From: Akkermansia muciniphila
GTDB taxonomy: Bacteria > Verrucomicrobiota > Verrucomicrobiia > Verrucomicrobiales > V1-33
Direction of reading: 5' to 3'
NCBI GenBank assembly: GCA_945861415.1
Contig: CAMAUV010000019.1
Coordinates: forward strand, 1 to 64,000
DNA length: 64,000 bases
The position numbers and the translations under genes were made by a program. Under the pieces are notes generated by a model. It worked only from the letters and a program-made list of their open reading frames with translations, ran no database searches and had not been told where the DNA came from. Position 1 is the stretch's first letter, and every line of letters starts with the position of its first letter. Of this stretch, positions 7,401-17,400 are shown piece by piece.

Positions 7401-9995
7401 TCCCGCGCCGCCGCCAACGCCGGTCCCTCGTTCTCCCGCCTGAAGCACTCGCCCGCCGTCCCTGCCGCCAGTGCGGTGACCACCATTTCCTGCACGGCTG
7501 AAGACCCTGACGGCATCGGCGCGCTCACGCTTTTCTATTCGGTGAATGGCGCCGCCTTCGCGAGCACCTCCATGTCCTCCGGCGGCGGCGGGAACTACAC
7601 CGGCAGCATCCCGGGTCAGGCCGCAGGCGCGGTTGTGCAATTCTACATCAGTGGCTCCGACAGCCTCGGCGCCAGCGGATTCTACCCGGCTGCCGGCCCG
7701 GAATCCCGCGCGCTCTACAAGGTGAATGACAACACGGCGGCCACCACCGGCTGGCACAATTTCCGCATCATCACCACCAATGCCGACCGCGACTGGATGC
7801 ACACGAACTACAACACCATGAGCAACGATCTCATCGGCTGCACCGTGATAGACCGCGAAAGCGACATCTACTACGGAGCCGGCGTACACCTGAAGAGCAG
7901 CGAGCGCGGGCGCAATCAGCTCACCCGGGTCGGCTACAACCTCACGTTCCCTCCTGACGGTCTTTTCCGCGGGGTGCATGAGTCTGCGAACCTCGACCGC
8001 TCGGAAGGGCAGGCTCCTGGCCAGCGGGAACTGCTCTTCGATGTGATGATCTCCAATGCCGGCGGCCCCATCAGCCGCTACAACGACTTCATCAAACTAC
8101 TCGCTCCGCTCAGCTCTCTCACCGGCGGCGCGATCATGCAGATGGCGCGCTACGAAGACTTGTTTCTGGAGGAGCAGTTCGACAACGGCGCGGATGGTCA
8201 CCTCTACGAGTACGAACTCGTCTATTATCCCACCAGCGCCGATGCGAACGGCAACAAGCTGATCTACCCGTCGCCCGACGGCGTTATCGGCCTCTCCTTT
8301 GCCAATCACGGCGACAATCCCGAGCGCTACCGCTGGCATTTCATGAACAAGAATCACCGCGAGGCCGACAACTTCACTCCGCTGATGAACTACGCGAAGC
8401 TGTGGAACAAGTCCGGCGCGGAATTCGAAGCGGGCGTCAACAGTCTCATTGATCTCGATGCCTGGTTCCGCGGCCTCGGCTGCGCCGTCCTGTCAGGAGC
8501 CACCGACAACTACGCCGGTGACGGTTCCGCGCACAACGCATGGTTCTATGCCCGGCCGGACGGACGCGTCATCTTTCTGCCGCACGACATGGACAACGGC
8601 TTCAACTCCGGACTGACCATTTTCAACAACCCGCAGTGCGCCGCTCTCACGGCCAACCCGTCCCGCCGCCGGCTTTATCTCGGGCACCTGCACGACATCA
8701 TCACGAGGACTTACAACAACAGCTACATGTCCACCTGGACGACCCACCTCGCGACGCTCGATCCCTCGCAGCCCTGGTCCAGCCATTTGAGCTACATCAC
8801 CAGCCGCTCGAACAGCGTGCTCTCCCAGATCACGGCCGAGATTGCCTCCGTGCCGTTCGCCATCACCACGGCCAGCCCTCTGAACGTCGCCGCGAGCAGC
8901 GCCACTGTTTCCGGCAATGGCTGGGTCAACGTCCGCAGCATCCGCATCGCCGGCAGTCCGGAGCCGCTCACCGTCACGTGGACCGGCGCGAGCACCTGGC
9001 AGGCCATCGTGCCCGCCGCTCCCGGCAGCCATCAGATCACCCTGGAGGCAGTCAATTTCGCCGGCGCCGTCATCGGCACCGCCACCATCACCATCACCAT
9101 CAACAGCACCACCCAGATCATGCCCGCCTCGACGGCGAATCTGGTGATCTCCGAAATCATGTATCATCCGCCGGATCCCACGCCCGCCGAAGCCGCCGCC
9201 AGCTTCACCGACCAGGACATGTTCGAGTTCATCGAACTCCAGAGCATCACCTCCTCCGTGGTGGACATGACTGGCGTGCGCTTCACCGGCGGCATTGACT
9301 ACCAGTTCACCTCCGGCCTGCTGCTCCAGCCCGGCGCGCGCGTCGTCATCCCCGCCAACCGCAGCGCCTTCCTCCTCCGCTATCCCGGCGCGTCGGCCTC
9401 TCTCGCCGGGGGTTCGTTTCTGAATGGCACCCAACTGAGCAACAGCGGCGAAAGCATCACCCTCACCAATGGCCCGGGTGGCACGCTCCGCGCCTTCGCC
9501 TACCACGACACCGCACCCTGGCCCGCCGCCGCCGACGGCAATGGTCCCAGTCTCGTGCTCATCAATCCCGCCACCAATCCCGACCACAGCGTCGCCGCCA
9601 ACTGGCGCGCCAGCACCGCCAGCGGCGGCAATCCCGGCGGCAGTGACGCCGTTTCGCTCTCCGGCAGTCCCACTGCTGACAACGACCAGGACGGCCAGAA
9701 CGCCCTGCTCGAGCACGGCCTCGGCTCCAGCGACTCCATCCCCGGTCTCCCTGTAGCCACCGCCATCATGGAGCCGGACGGCCGACTGACTCTCAACTAC
9801 ACCCGGCGCGCCGGTGCCGATGACGTCATCGTCGAGGCCCAGCTTTCCACTGACCTTACCACCTGGAGCGCCGCGGCCTTCGCCGTCATCACCGAAACCG
9901 CGCAGCCCGACGGCACCATCCAGGTCACCGCCCGCACCACACATCCCGCCCCTGCAGGCCGGGCCTACGCAAGGGTAGAGGTGCGCCAACGGTAG
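4407..9995 (+). CDS. Giant secreted lamin-tail-domain / CotH kinase-like protein
   Basis: An 1862-residue protein with an N-terminal signal peptide (ALVLLACTSLPCFGSAD). Lamin-tail domains (LTD) are marked by VVFNEIHYNPAGTSEAGEYV (about 27), VVISEIMYNPP (about 497) and VISEIMYHPPDPTP (about 1580). Two related beta-sandwich units of about 180 residues (about 185-370 and 515-695) share WRYN, DDGA, YING/YLNG and NRLSVEVHQ; the second lies inside an LTD. Carbohydrate-binding and Ig-like regions follow (about 800-1100). The CotH-like region is about 1114-1420, with the expected acidic motif FLPHDMDNGF near 1390. CotH proteins are atypical kinases, first known from spore coats, and LTD-CotH fusions are common exported proteins in Verrucomicrobiota and Planctomycetota. 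The substrate is unknown. The gene stands alone after a hairpin terminator. Confidence 0.88.
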   Translation: MIPRPIRSALVLLACTSLPCFGSADSVVVFNEIHYNPAGTSEAGEYVELFNQMGIKVDISGWRIDGIGYTFPTVPATIIDPGAYIIVAKTPAGGQFGPFPGNIGNDGQRLRLINHSDRMMDEVDYGDDAPWPAGADGSGFTLAKLQPYTDSGRRENWTVSAQANGTPGTVNFPAAGAPPPVTTVNLFNLDKVWRYNQNGPAWNASWAQTAHLVGGTGVDLWEQGAGAIGYETAATVPFGSPQLRFPGSNSPYVMTYYFETEFNISAAQLANLATLKIKHALDDGAVIYINGVEATRINMPATGAVISSTPASSSIEAGTALSAYLPLPAGNLVAGSNRLSVEVHQFAVGNSDIVWGAQLDMDISDPLPGTAPPVRLNEIPAATEAAWWVELVNTSAAAADLAGLVINAGGDAAREHVIVSGTLAGGGVLLLDQATLGFRPADGEKVFLYSAGKSVLMDSRQQTGRLRGRAAARSGEWAYPSAATPGAANVFVFNDSVVISEIMYNPPSLAPVPATPPTFQITPLIAFGDTWRYNAADANLAAGWAATEHPVGGGWLSGTGPIGVETAALSVPLVTTIAPYAPATVAYYFEKEFTITAQQIATATSIEITHLIDDGAVFYLNGTEIPSSRFNMAGGAFTPETVAAPSVGDAGLNPLVISTAGLVAGTNRLSVEVHQSSTNSSDIVFGLKMDARVQLTPGSPGQPLRNSDNQWLELTNRSAAPVVLTGWDFQDGINFAFPAGTTLAAGERACVVRDAALFSAAYPAARVLGTFTGSLSRSTEEIVLRDALKNTVDQVRYFDGGQWPRYGDGGGTSIEIRDLDADNNAGSSWAASDESSRTAWRTYSYRGTAAASNGGPDGTWIEFNMGMLSAGELWIDDLNVIELPNGAATPRITDPGFNNATAWRRIGNHRSSQVIPEPGNPGNNILRLVAKGPTEHMHNQIETTLNAAVVNGREYEIRFRARWVAGANQLHTRLYFNRLARVNVIDRVANPGTPGAVNSRAAANAGPSFSRLKHSPAVPAASAVTTISCTAEDPDGIGALTLFYSVNGAAFASTSMSSGGGGNYTGSIPGQAAGAVVQFYISGSDSLGASGFYPAAGPESRALYKVNDNTAATTGWHNFRIITTNADRDWMHTNYNTMSNDLIGCTVIDRESDIYYGAGVHLKSSERGRNQLTRVGYNLTFPPDGLFRGVHESANLDRSEGQAPGQRELLFDVMISNAGGPISRYNDFIKLLAPLSSLTGGAIMQMARYEDLFLEEQFDNGADGHLYEYELVYYPTSADANGNKLIYPSPDGVIGLSFANHGDNPERYRWHFMNKNHREADNFTPLMNYAKLWNKSGAEFEAGVNSLIDLDAWFRGLGCAVLSGATDNYAGDGSAHNAWFYARPDGRVIFLPHDMDNGFNSGLTIFNNPQCAALTANPSRRRLYLGHLHDIITRTYNNSYMSTWTTHLATLDPSQPWSSHLSYITSRSNSVLSQITAEIASVPFAITTASPLNVAASSATVSGNGWVNVRSIRIAGSPEPLTVTWTGASTWQAIVPAAPGSHQITLEAVNFAGAVIGTATITITINSTTQIMPASTANLVISEIMYHPPDPTPAEAAASFTDQDMFEFIELQSITSSVVDMTGVRFTGGIDYQFTSGLLLQPGARVVIPANRSAFLLRYPGASASLAGGSFLNGTQLSNSGESITLTNGPGGTLRAFAYHDTAPWPAAADGNGPSLVLINPATNPDHSVAANWRASTASGGNPGGSDAVSLSGSPTADNDQDGQNALLEHGLGSSDSIPGLPVATAIMEPDGRLTLNYTRRAGADDVIVEAQLSTDLTTWSAAAFAVITETAQPDGTIQVTARTTHPAPAGRAYARVEVRQR

Positions 9996-10349
9996 TCACT
10001 GCGGCATTCGCCAACGCCTGTCGCGCGCAGAACCGGCGAACCTGTGCACTGTTCGGGATCGAATCGGAACCCAATGAGGGGCCAGCCCGGCCAGCCTCGA
10101 ATGAGGAACGTTTGGGGCCAGGAACGCACCGCCAAAAAACTCACGCATTACTTCCATCCTCGCCGTCCAACGGATCGCCCTCCTGACGCTGGCCGCCGTA
10201 TTCACGCAGATGATGAAGGGGTTGAGGCGATGAACGCGATCACCATTTGGGTGAGGAGAGTCTCCGTCGAAACTTTCTGAAAACTTGCGCAATCTGCGTA
10301 ATCTGCGGACCCCATCACCGAATTTAGGTTTAGTGTTTCTGCTTGTGCC
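9996..10349. other. Intergenic region between convergent genes, no supported gene
   Basis: The plus-strand giant gene and the minus-strand amylase-family gene converge here. Short open frames exist on both strands but show no recognisable domain or consistent start. The only structure noted is a short tandem of AATCTGCG at 10291-10308, translatable as NLRNLR. No convincing terminator hairpin was found. Confidence 0.5.
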
Positions 10350-12188
10350 TCACCGCGACTCCCGGCCAATGACCACGAACCAATGCGGGGAAACTTCCAT
10401 CGAATCGGAAGATGCCGCCAAGCCAGTCCACAAGTTCGTCCAGCTGGCGAACGAGTCGCATTTTAAGTCGACGGGCTTCAGAATCGCCGGTTTGTCCGAG
10501 GCGTTGAAGGCCGCCAGGACGGCCACGCCGGTAGCCGCAGGTTGCCGGCGGAATGCGACCAGCCGCCGCTCGTCGTCCAGTAAAGTTAAGTCGAATCCGC
10601 CCGTGCGGAGAACCTCATTGTGGCCGCGCAGTTCCGCCAACCGCCGATAAAAGGCGAGCAAATCTCCATCGGGCGAGACGTTGTCCACCGGACGGCTCTG
10701 TCCGAACGGATGGGCCCGCTCGCCCGCGAACTTGAGATCCGGCCAGAGCATGGGCTTGCGGCAGTCCGGGTCATCTGCGCCCCACATGCCGACCTCGTCG
10801 CCGTAGTAGATGAAAGGGGCACCCGGCGCGAGAAACTGGAAGGCGACCATCTGCTTCAACCGTTGTTTCTCGACGGAGTTCGGGGCGCGGACGGAGTAGC
10901 TGCGATTTTGGGCAACGCCGCTCTGGTGATCCTGACGATGATTTGGGTTTACAACCATGGAGCCGATCCGCTCGGTATCGTGAGAGCCAAACAGGTTCTG
11001 CAAACTGAGACTTCGCCCGTAACCGTAATCGCGATGGATCGCCGTGAGCATTTGCCCCAGCTCCGTTGCGGAGATCGGTTTGGACTGGTTGAAGAACTGA
11101 TAAATGGAGTCCGCAAACCGGTAGTTTATGACGCCGTCGAAGGCCTGTTCCAGCCATGGCGCGGCATTGCGCAATTTGTTTGCCTTGTAGTCTTCCCACC
11201 AGACTTCACCGGTGGTGTAGGCCTTCGGATTGATGCCTTTGACCCAGCCGCGAAACTCCTTCCAAAAGCCCATCGGCATATCGGCGGCTACATCGAGCCG
11301 CCATCCGTCAATGCCGTCCGACGGGTCGCCATCGCCGTTCGGATCCATCCAGCGCCGCACGATATGTTGAAAATGGTCACGAATATCGGGAAGCAGATTG
11401 TGTTCGTCCCGGGCGAATTCCGGCAATCCCTGGTAGCCGCTCCACCCGCGGGCCTGGAACTCATCGGCAGGCGTGGAGGGATCATCCCATCGCGTGACGT
11501 GAAACCACTTTGCATACCGGCTGTCCGGACCCTCACGCTTCGCGCGCTGCAACGCCCAGAATTGGAGACCCACATGATTGAACACGCCATCAATGATGAT
11601 GCGCATGTCCCTGCGGTGAACTTCCGCGATCAACTTGAGAAACAGTTTGTCTGCACTCGTCCATTTCCATGTGGCGGGGTCGGCCGGATTATCGGCCGCA
11701 AACTGCTTCAAGTCACCCGCCGGGTCGGGACCGAAATGCTTGTCCACATGCTGATACAGCGTGGCGCCATACTTATGAAGCGAAGGCGATTCGAAGATCG
11801 GGTTTAGGTAGAGCGCGTTGACGCCCAGTTCCTTCAGGTAGTCGAGCTTGTCGATGATTCCCTGAAGGTCACCGCCATAACGCCGCAGTTGGGCATGGAC
11901 GTAGAAATCTTTGCCGTCCTTTTCCCAGGGTTGCAGCTCATACCAGTCACTGGTCCAGGGGCTGACACGCCAGCCAGGCGGAACGAAGTAGGGATGCGTT
12001 CCGGCGAGGCTCGGGGGGGTGGGGTCGTTTGCCTGATCGCCGTTGCGAAATCGTTCGGGAAAAATCTGATACCAAACGGCATGAGCAGCCCAGTCGGGCA
12101 CTGCGGCATTTGTGAGGTCTGACCCGAACAGAAGAGTGATCAGAGCTGCGATGCGGCTGCCGCACTTGGCCGAACGAGCCAGATTCAT
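10350..12188 (-). CDS. Secreted GH13 alpha-amylase-family enzyme (cyclomaltodextrinase/neopullulanase type)
   Basis: A 612-residue glycoside hydrolase family 13 protein with a signal peptide (ALITLLFGSDLTNAA). Conserved regions are in order: GVNALYLNPIFESPS, then region I IIIDGVFNHVG (about 206), region II DGWRLDVAADMP with the nucleophile Asp (about 300), region III TTGEVWWE with the acid/base Glu (about 330), and region IV FGSHDTERIGS with the transition-state Asp (about 405). The long N-terminal loop and DGVFNHVG resemble maltodextrin- or cyclodextrin-cleaving GH13 members. It should hydrolyse alpha-1,4-glucans in the periplasm or outside. The start codon overlaps the stop of the upstream DUF1501 gene by four bases (ATGA), implying translational coupling. 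The exact GH13 subfamily is inferred, not shown. Confidence 0.9.
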   Translation of the reverse strand: MNLARSAKCGSRIAALITLLFGSDLTNAAVPDWAAHAVWYQIFPERFRNGDQANDPTPPSLAGTHPYFVPPGWRVSPWTSDWYELQPWEKDGKDFYVHAQLRRYGGDLQGIIDKLDYLKELGVNALYLNPIFESPSLHKYGATLYQHVDKHFGPDPAGDLKQFAADNPADPATWKWTSADKLFLKLIAEVHRRDMRIIIDGVFNHVGLQFWALQRAKREGPDSRYAKWFHVTRWDDPSTPADEFQARGWSGYQGLPEFARDEHNLLPDIRDHFQHIVRRWMDPNGDGDPSDGIDGWRLDVAADMPMGFWKEFRGWVKGINPKAYTTGEVWWEDYKANKLRNAAPWLEQAFDGVINYRFADSIYQFFNQSKPISATELGQMLTAIHRDYGYGRSLSLQNLFGSHDTERIGSMVVNPNHRQDHQSGVAQNRSYSVRAPNSVEKQRLKQMVAFQFLAPGAPFIYYGDEVGMWGADDPDCRKPMLWPDLKFAGERAHPFGQSRPVDNVSPDGDLLAFYRRLAELRGHNEVLRTGGFDLTLLDDERRLVAFRRQPAATGVAVLAAFNASDKPAILKPVDLKCDSFASWTNLWTGLAASSDSMEVSPHWFVVIGRESR

Positions 12189-13609
12189 ACCATGATTTCC
12201 TTCAGAAGCCGCGCGGACTCCACTCCGGTGAGACGGTCATCGAGTCCCTGATTTTTGAAAGTGAAGCGCTGGTGGTCGATACCCAGCAGGTGGAGCATGG
12301 TGGCGTGGAGGTCGCGGACGTGGATGACGTTGTCGGCGATGTTGTAGCCGAACTCGTCCGTCGCGCCGACGGTGATGCCGGACTTGATGCCGCCACCGGC
12401 CATCCAGATGGAATAGCAGCGGGGATGGTGGTCGCGGCCATTGAGATCGTCGCCCTGCGAGTAGGCGGTGCGCCCGAATTCGCCGCCCCAGACCACCAGC
12501 GTGTCGTCGAGCATGCCGCGCATTTTGAGATCCTTGATGAGCGCCGCCGACGGCTGGTCGCTGGCCTGGCACTGGCGGATCACGCCGTCCTTCAGTCCGC
12601 CGTGGTGGTCCCATCCGGCATGAAAAATCTGCACGAACCGGACATCCCGCTCGGCGAGTTTCCGGGCCATCAGGCATTGATAGGCAAAGGAACCCGGTTT
12701 CGTGACCTCCGGGCCATACATGTCGAGCACTTCCTTCGGCTCGGACTTGAGGTTCATCAGATCCGGCACGGAGGTCTGCATCCGGTAGGCGAGTTCGTAG
12801 GAGTCAATCCTCGCTTCGATTTCAGGATCGCCGGATTGTTCGTGCTGGAAGGCGTTGAGCTGATTGATGGTGCTGATGATCCGCCCGCGGTTCCCGTGGT
12901 CGATGCCGGTGGGATTGGACAGGAACAGCACCGGATCACCCGCCGACTGGAACTGCACGCCCTGATACCGGCTGGGCAGGAACCCATTGTGATAATACCG
13001 GCTGAGAATCGGCTGATCCGCATTGCCACTGATCATGACCACATAGGCCGGGAGGTTGTCACTGGCATTGCCCAGCCCGTAATGCATCCAAGAGCCGAAG
13101 GCCGGCCGGCCGGAAATCGCCCGTCCCGTCTGGATAAACGTCACCGCCGGGTCGTGATTGATCGGCTCGGTCTGCAGCGACTTGATGAAGCACAGATCGT
13201 CCACCACGCCCGCCGTGTGAGGCATCAGTTCGGTCACCCAGGCACCGCTTTTTCCGTGCTGTGCGAAGTTGAATGGCGAGGCACAGGTGCGCCGCCCTTT
13301 TTCGCGCGTCATCAGCGAAACCCGCTGCGTCCCCAGCACGCTGGCCGGCATGTCCTTCCCATGCTGATCCTTCAGCGTGGGCTTGTAGTCGAAGAGATCC
13401 ACGTGGCTCGGTCCGCCCGACTGGAACAGATAGATCACCCGTTTCGCCTTCGGCGGAAAATGAGTGCCGCCCAGCGCCCCGCCAGTTGGCATCAGCGCCG
13501 CCTGCGCGGAGTTGCGACCCAGCAAATTCGACAGGGCCATCAGCCCGAAGCCTGACGCTGTTTGTGACAGGAACCGGCGTCGGCTGGTATAGTATGGGTT
13601 GGAGTTCAT
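12185..13609 (-). CDS. DUF1501 family protein with Tat-type signal
   Basis: DUF1501 proteins belong to the alkaline phosphatase/sulfatase-like fold family and in Planctomycetota and Verrucomicrobiota are nearly always encoded next to PSC1/DUF1549/DUF1553 cytochromes; their biochemical role is not established. The Tat motif SRRRFLSQTASGFGLMAL starts about 10 residues after the chosen ATG at 13609. Typical family blocks are visible: VIYLFQSGGPSHVDLFDYKP, RVSLMTREKGRRTCASPF, VVWGGEFGRTAYSQGDDL with GRDHHPRCYSIWMAGGGI, and DLHATMLHLLGIDH. An upstream start at 13636 would overlap the sulfatase fragment by 20 bases and looks less likely. Here the partner is a GH13 enzyme rather than a cytochrome, although a PSC1 gene lies further upstream beyond two gene remnants. 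Confidence 0.88.
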   Translation of the reverse strand: MNSNPYYTSRRRFLSQTASGFGLMALSNLLGRNSAQAALMPTGGALGGTHFPPKAKRVIYLFQSGGPSHVDLFDYKPTLKDQHGKDMPASVLGTQRVSLMTREKGRRTCASPFNFAQHGKSGAWVTELMPHTAGVVDDLCFIKSLQTEPINHDPAVTFIQTGRAISGRPAFGSWMHYGLGNASDNLPAYVVMISGNADQPILSRYYHNGFLPSRYQGVQFQSAGDPVLFLSNPTGIDHGNRGRIISTINQLNAFQHEQSGDPEIEARIDSYELAYRMQTSVPDLMNLKSEPKEVLDMYGPEVTKPGSFAYQCLMARKLAERDVRFVQIFHAGWDHHGGLKDGVIRQCQASDQPSAALIKDLKMRGMLDDTLVVWGGEFGRTAYSQGDDLNGRDHHPRCYSIWMAGGGIKSGITVGATDEFGYNIADNVIHVRDLHATMLHLLGIDHQRFTFKNQGLDDRLTGVESARLLKEIMV

Positions 13610-13616
13610 AAATAGC

Positions 13617-14273
13617 TTACTCTGGTTTCGTTGCAATCTTAACTATCTTCGTCACCTCATCATAATGTGCGCGGTGCCTGACGCCATTGACCATGAGCGC
13701 TTCTGGCGGGCTGGCCGATCGAAGGTAGGCGTTGATAACCGGCTGACCCTGGAGTTGCACGTTGCCCTTCGCGCCCTGGCCGTTCGTCAGCTCCTTTGGA
13801 AAACCCTGCGCTCCAGGATAGAATTCGCCACCGCCGAGGTGCCACTTGCCAGCAAAGAATGTCGCATAGCCCGCATCCCGCAGCGATTCTGCAATCGTCA
13901 CTTCTTCCAACGGCAGATGATCCGCATTCGGCGCGGACTTCACCTTGCCCGATCGCATTCCAGGAATGAAATCGGTGATTCCGAAACGCGGCGGATACTT
14001 GCCTGTCAGGATGCTTCCGCGCGTCGGCGAGCACACGCAGCATGCCGCATAGGCTTGCGTGAACTTCATCCCGCGCTTCGCCAGTCCGTCGATCGTCGGC
14101 GTTTCGTAGAAGGTTTTAGGATTAAACGCGCCGATGTCCATGCAGCCGAGATCATCAGCGAGGATGAAGACGACGTTGGGTTTTGCATTCTCGGCTGCCG
14201 TGATTCGGGCCAACGGAAGGATCGGAAGCGCGAGAACGGCGAGGAGGATGATTTTCAATCTGGCTCTGTTCAT
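13617..14273 (-). pseudogene. Truncated sulfatase (N-terminal half) with a foreign C-terminal tail
   Basis: The first ~155 residues are a normal exported sulfatase start: a signal peptide, NVVFILADDLGCMDIGAF with metal-binding Asp pair, the formylglycine motif CSPTRGSILTGKYPPR, and ATFFAGKWHLGGG. Type I sulfatases are normally 450-550 residues, but this frame stops after 218. From about residue 165 the sequence no longer resembles a sulfatase. It reads as a small beta-sandwich tail (ALMVNGVRHRAHYDEVTKIV), of the kind found at the end of glycosidases. I infer an internal deletion that joined the 5' end of a sulfatase to the 3' end of another gene. Much of the C-terminal substrate and metal site is missing, so catalysis is unlikely. 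It overlaps the next fragment by four bases. Confidence 0.7.
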
Positions 14274-14452
14274 GGGTTCCTTTGGCGACTTGTTCCGTGG
14301 TTCACCGAAATGCGCTCCTGCAGATTCGCGATCCGCTCCGGAGTGAAGAACAGGCGCGGGTGAAGACCGCGCGGTTTGATTTCCTGTGCGCTTAAAAGTG
14401 AACCGGCCCGGACAAAAAAGATGCTGATGGGGATGAGGAACAATCGTTTCAT
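14270..14452 (-). pseudogene. 5' remnant of a secreted enzyme, probably heparinase/alginate-lyase-like
   Basis: From ATG 14452 only 60 codons remain. They encode a signal peptide (MKRLFLIPISIFFVRAG) followed by HPRLFFTPERIANLQERI, which is the usual first conserved block of secreted heparinase II/III-like and related polysaccharide lyases. The frame then ends in unrelated residues at the start of the sulfatase fragment. With that fragment it makes two consecutive 5'-only gene remnants. Assignment rests on one short block, so the family is tentative. Confidence 0.5.
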
Positions 14453-14484
14453 CAAACTGCCGTGTGATGATCCCGGGTTTTTTT

Positions 14485-17400
14485 TCAATTCCGGGTGATG
14501 GTTTCGTCGAGGTTCAGCATGACGTTGGCAAAGGCGGTCCATGCGGCGTGTTCCGCCGGGTCGAGTGGATCCGGACGCGGGGCCCGGCCGGCGGTGGCGA
14601 GCGCTTTGGCGGCTTCGGGCTGGCTTCGATAGAGGGTGAGTTGCTCGTCCAGAAAAGGGCGCATCAGCTCCAGTTCTCTGGCTGCCGGCGGGCGGGAGAG
14701 GGTGAGTCGATAGGCCAGAGTGATGCGCTGGTCAGTGCCGGTGGCTTCAGCGAGGAGACGCTGGGCGAGGACCCGGGCGGCTTCGACGAATTGCGGGTCA
14801 TTGAGCGTGGCCAGGGCCTGGAGCGGAGTGTTGGTGCGGGGGCGCTCGAAGGTGCATTCGGCGCGGTCGGGAGCGTCGAAGATCACGAAGGTCGGATAGG
14901 GAGTGGTGCGCCGCCAGAAGGTGTAGAGGCCGCGGCGGTAGAGGTCCTCGCCGGGGCTCAGGTTCCACGGCCAGCCGTTGTTCTTGCCTTTGTAGTAGTC
15001 GTTAGGCTGCCAGGGAAAGACGGGCGGGCCGCCCATTTTGTCCGAGAGCAATCCGGCGGCGGACAGGGCGTTGTCCCGGATGGTTTCCGCCTGGAGGCGC
15101 ACCCGGGGAGCGCGCCACAACAGTTTGTTCTGCGGATCAGCCTCCGCATAGCGCCGGGCATCGCCTGAGGACTGACGGTAGGTGCGGCTGGTCAGGATCG
15201 TCTTCAGCGTCTGCTTCACGTTCCATTTCGATTCGATAAACTCCAGCGCCAGCGAGTCGAGCAGTTCCGGGTGACTTGGAAAAGTCCCCTGCAGGCCGAA
15301 GTCGCCCATGCTGCGAACGAGGCCCTCGCCGAAAAGCATTTGCCAGAGTCGGTTCACCTGCACGCGGGCGACCAACGGCTGGTCTTTCTGCATCAACCAG
15401 CGGGAGAGCCCGAGCCGGTTGCGGGGCTGATCAGCGGGGAATTTTGGCAGGAAGGCCGGGACGTCACGCTCCACTTTTTCACCGGGTGTCTGGAAATCGC
15501 CGCGCATCAGAACAAAGGCGTCCTTGGGCTTTGCCATCTCCACACTTACCATCTGGAGAGGATGATTCGCTTCATTGGTAAGATAGGCCAGTCGCTCGCG
15601 GGCGGCGGTCAGATCCTGCTGGGGCTTTTTCAGGGCTGCGACGGTGGCGGCGTGGACGTTGCGAAGATAATAGTCGCGGAGCTGTGCCGTCTGTTCAGCA
15701 GTGCGCTTGGAAGCTTCCAATTTGAGCGCAGTCAGCACGGGCGGCGGTTCCTGCTGCGTGATGGCACCAGCACTGGCGGCAATCTCCTGTTCTGTGAGCG
15801 CACGGTCATGCATCCGGGCTTCGCGGATGGTGCCGGCGAGCATGAAATTGCTCCCGGCCGGTAGCGCCCTAGCACCGAAGATCACGCGCCATTCGCCTGC
15901 CTTGAATGCTAAAGATTCCGCCTTCTTGTAGGGTTTGCCGTAGGGCTTCCCGTTCCGGTAGCAGCGGATGGTGCCATCCTCATCGTAGGTGATAGCGATG
16001 TGGACGAACTCCTTGTCTGCAGCGGTCTCCGGCTCAGCACCGAGGTCCTGCGTGCGGTGAAAGGAATCGCTCCCGGCCACCCACATGGCAGGCTCCCGCT
16101 CGCCAAAAACGATGGCATCGAAATGCTGCGCCCCGGTGTCCGCATTGAGCGTCTGCACGCCCATGACCGCGCCACCGGCCTGCTTGAGAGTGCTCAGCTT
16201 CACCGAGGCCTCCAGCGTCTTCGCCTTCAGATCAGATTTCACCGGCGCAGTCAGGACGTAGCCGGTCTTTCCATCGAGCACCAGTCCCTCTGGACTGAGT
16301 GATGCGCCGCCGTGCAGGGTGCCCTCGCGATCACCGGTCACATCTTCCAGACCTTTGGTGAAGATCCATTGGGAAGTCGCTGCGGGTGCCGGGGGCGGCT
16401 GGAAATTGGCGACTGATGCCTCCCATGCCGACTGTGATACTCCCACTTGCTGAGCCTCGTCGCCAGTGAACCCGGGATCGGTGTAGCTCACGGTCGCGAC
16501 AGTTTCCATCTCGCGCTCGAGAACTGTCACCCTCTTCCTGACATCTTCAAGCTCCGAGCGCATCTGTTTCGTCGCAGCCCGCATCACGGGCGGCACCGGT
16601 TTTCCGTGAAACCCGGAAACGCCGCCGGCACCTTCCTCTTCCATGGAGTTGAAGAAGGCGGTCATTTGATAGAACTCCTGATGAGAAATGGGGTCGTATT
16701 TGTGCGTGTGGCACTGGGCGCAGTTCAAGGTCAGTCCAAGCCAGACCCGGCCCACAGTGATGGCGCGGTCGGCCGCGTAGGCGACGAGAAACTCCGCCGG
16801 GTCCGCGCCGCCTTCTTCGTTGAAGCGCGTGTTGCGGTTGAAACCCGAAGCGATTTTCTGCTCTGGGCCCGCATCTGGCAGGAGGTCGCCGGCAATTTGC
16901 CATTCCGTGAACTGATCGAACGGCATGTTGCTGTTATAAGCATCCACCACCCAGTCACGCCAGAGCCAGGTTGGCCGGTCGGAGTCATTGTGGTAGCCAT
17001 TGGTATCGCCATAGCGGGCTAGGTCCAGCCATGTCATGGCCATGCGTTCGCCGTAGCGCGGACTCTCCAGCATCCGGTCCACCATGCGGCCATAAGCGCC
17101 GTCTGCGTTATCGCCCGTGAATGCATCGATCTCCGCCAGAGACGGGGGAATCGCGCGAACATCTAGCGACACCCGCCGGATCAAAGTAAGTCGGTCAGCC
17201 TCCCCGGCGGGTTTCATCCCGCGCTTTTTCAACTCCGCGTATACAAAGCGGTCGATCGCCTGTTCATCCCATGCCGCATCGCTGGCAGTCGGTGGCGGCA
17301 CCTTGCCTAACCGGATGAATGACCAGTGGTCTTTGTATTCCGCACCTTCAGCAATCCATTGGCTTAGCAGTTTCTTCTCCTCCGTAGTTAGTGACTTATG

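Noticed and set aside
10044-10280. A 78-codon plus-strand frame between the giant gene and GH13
   Set aside because: Composition is irregular, no family resemblance was seen, and an equally long frame exists on the other strand.
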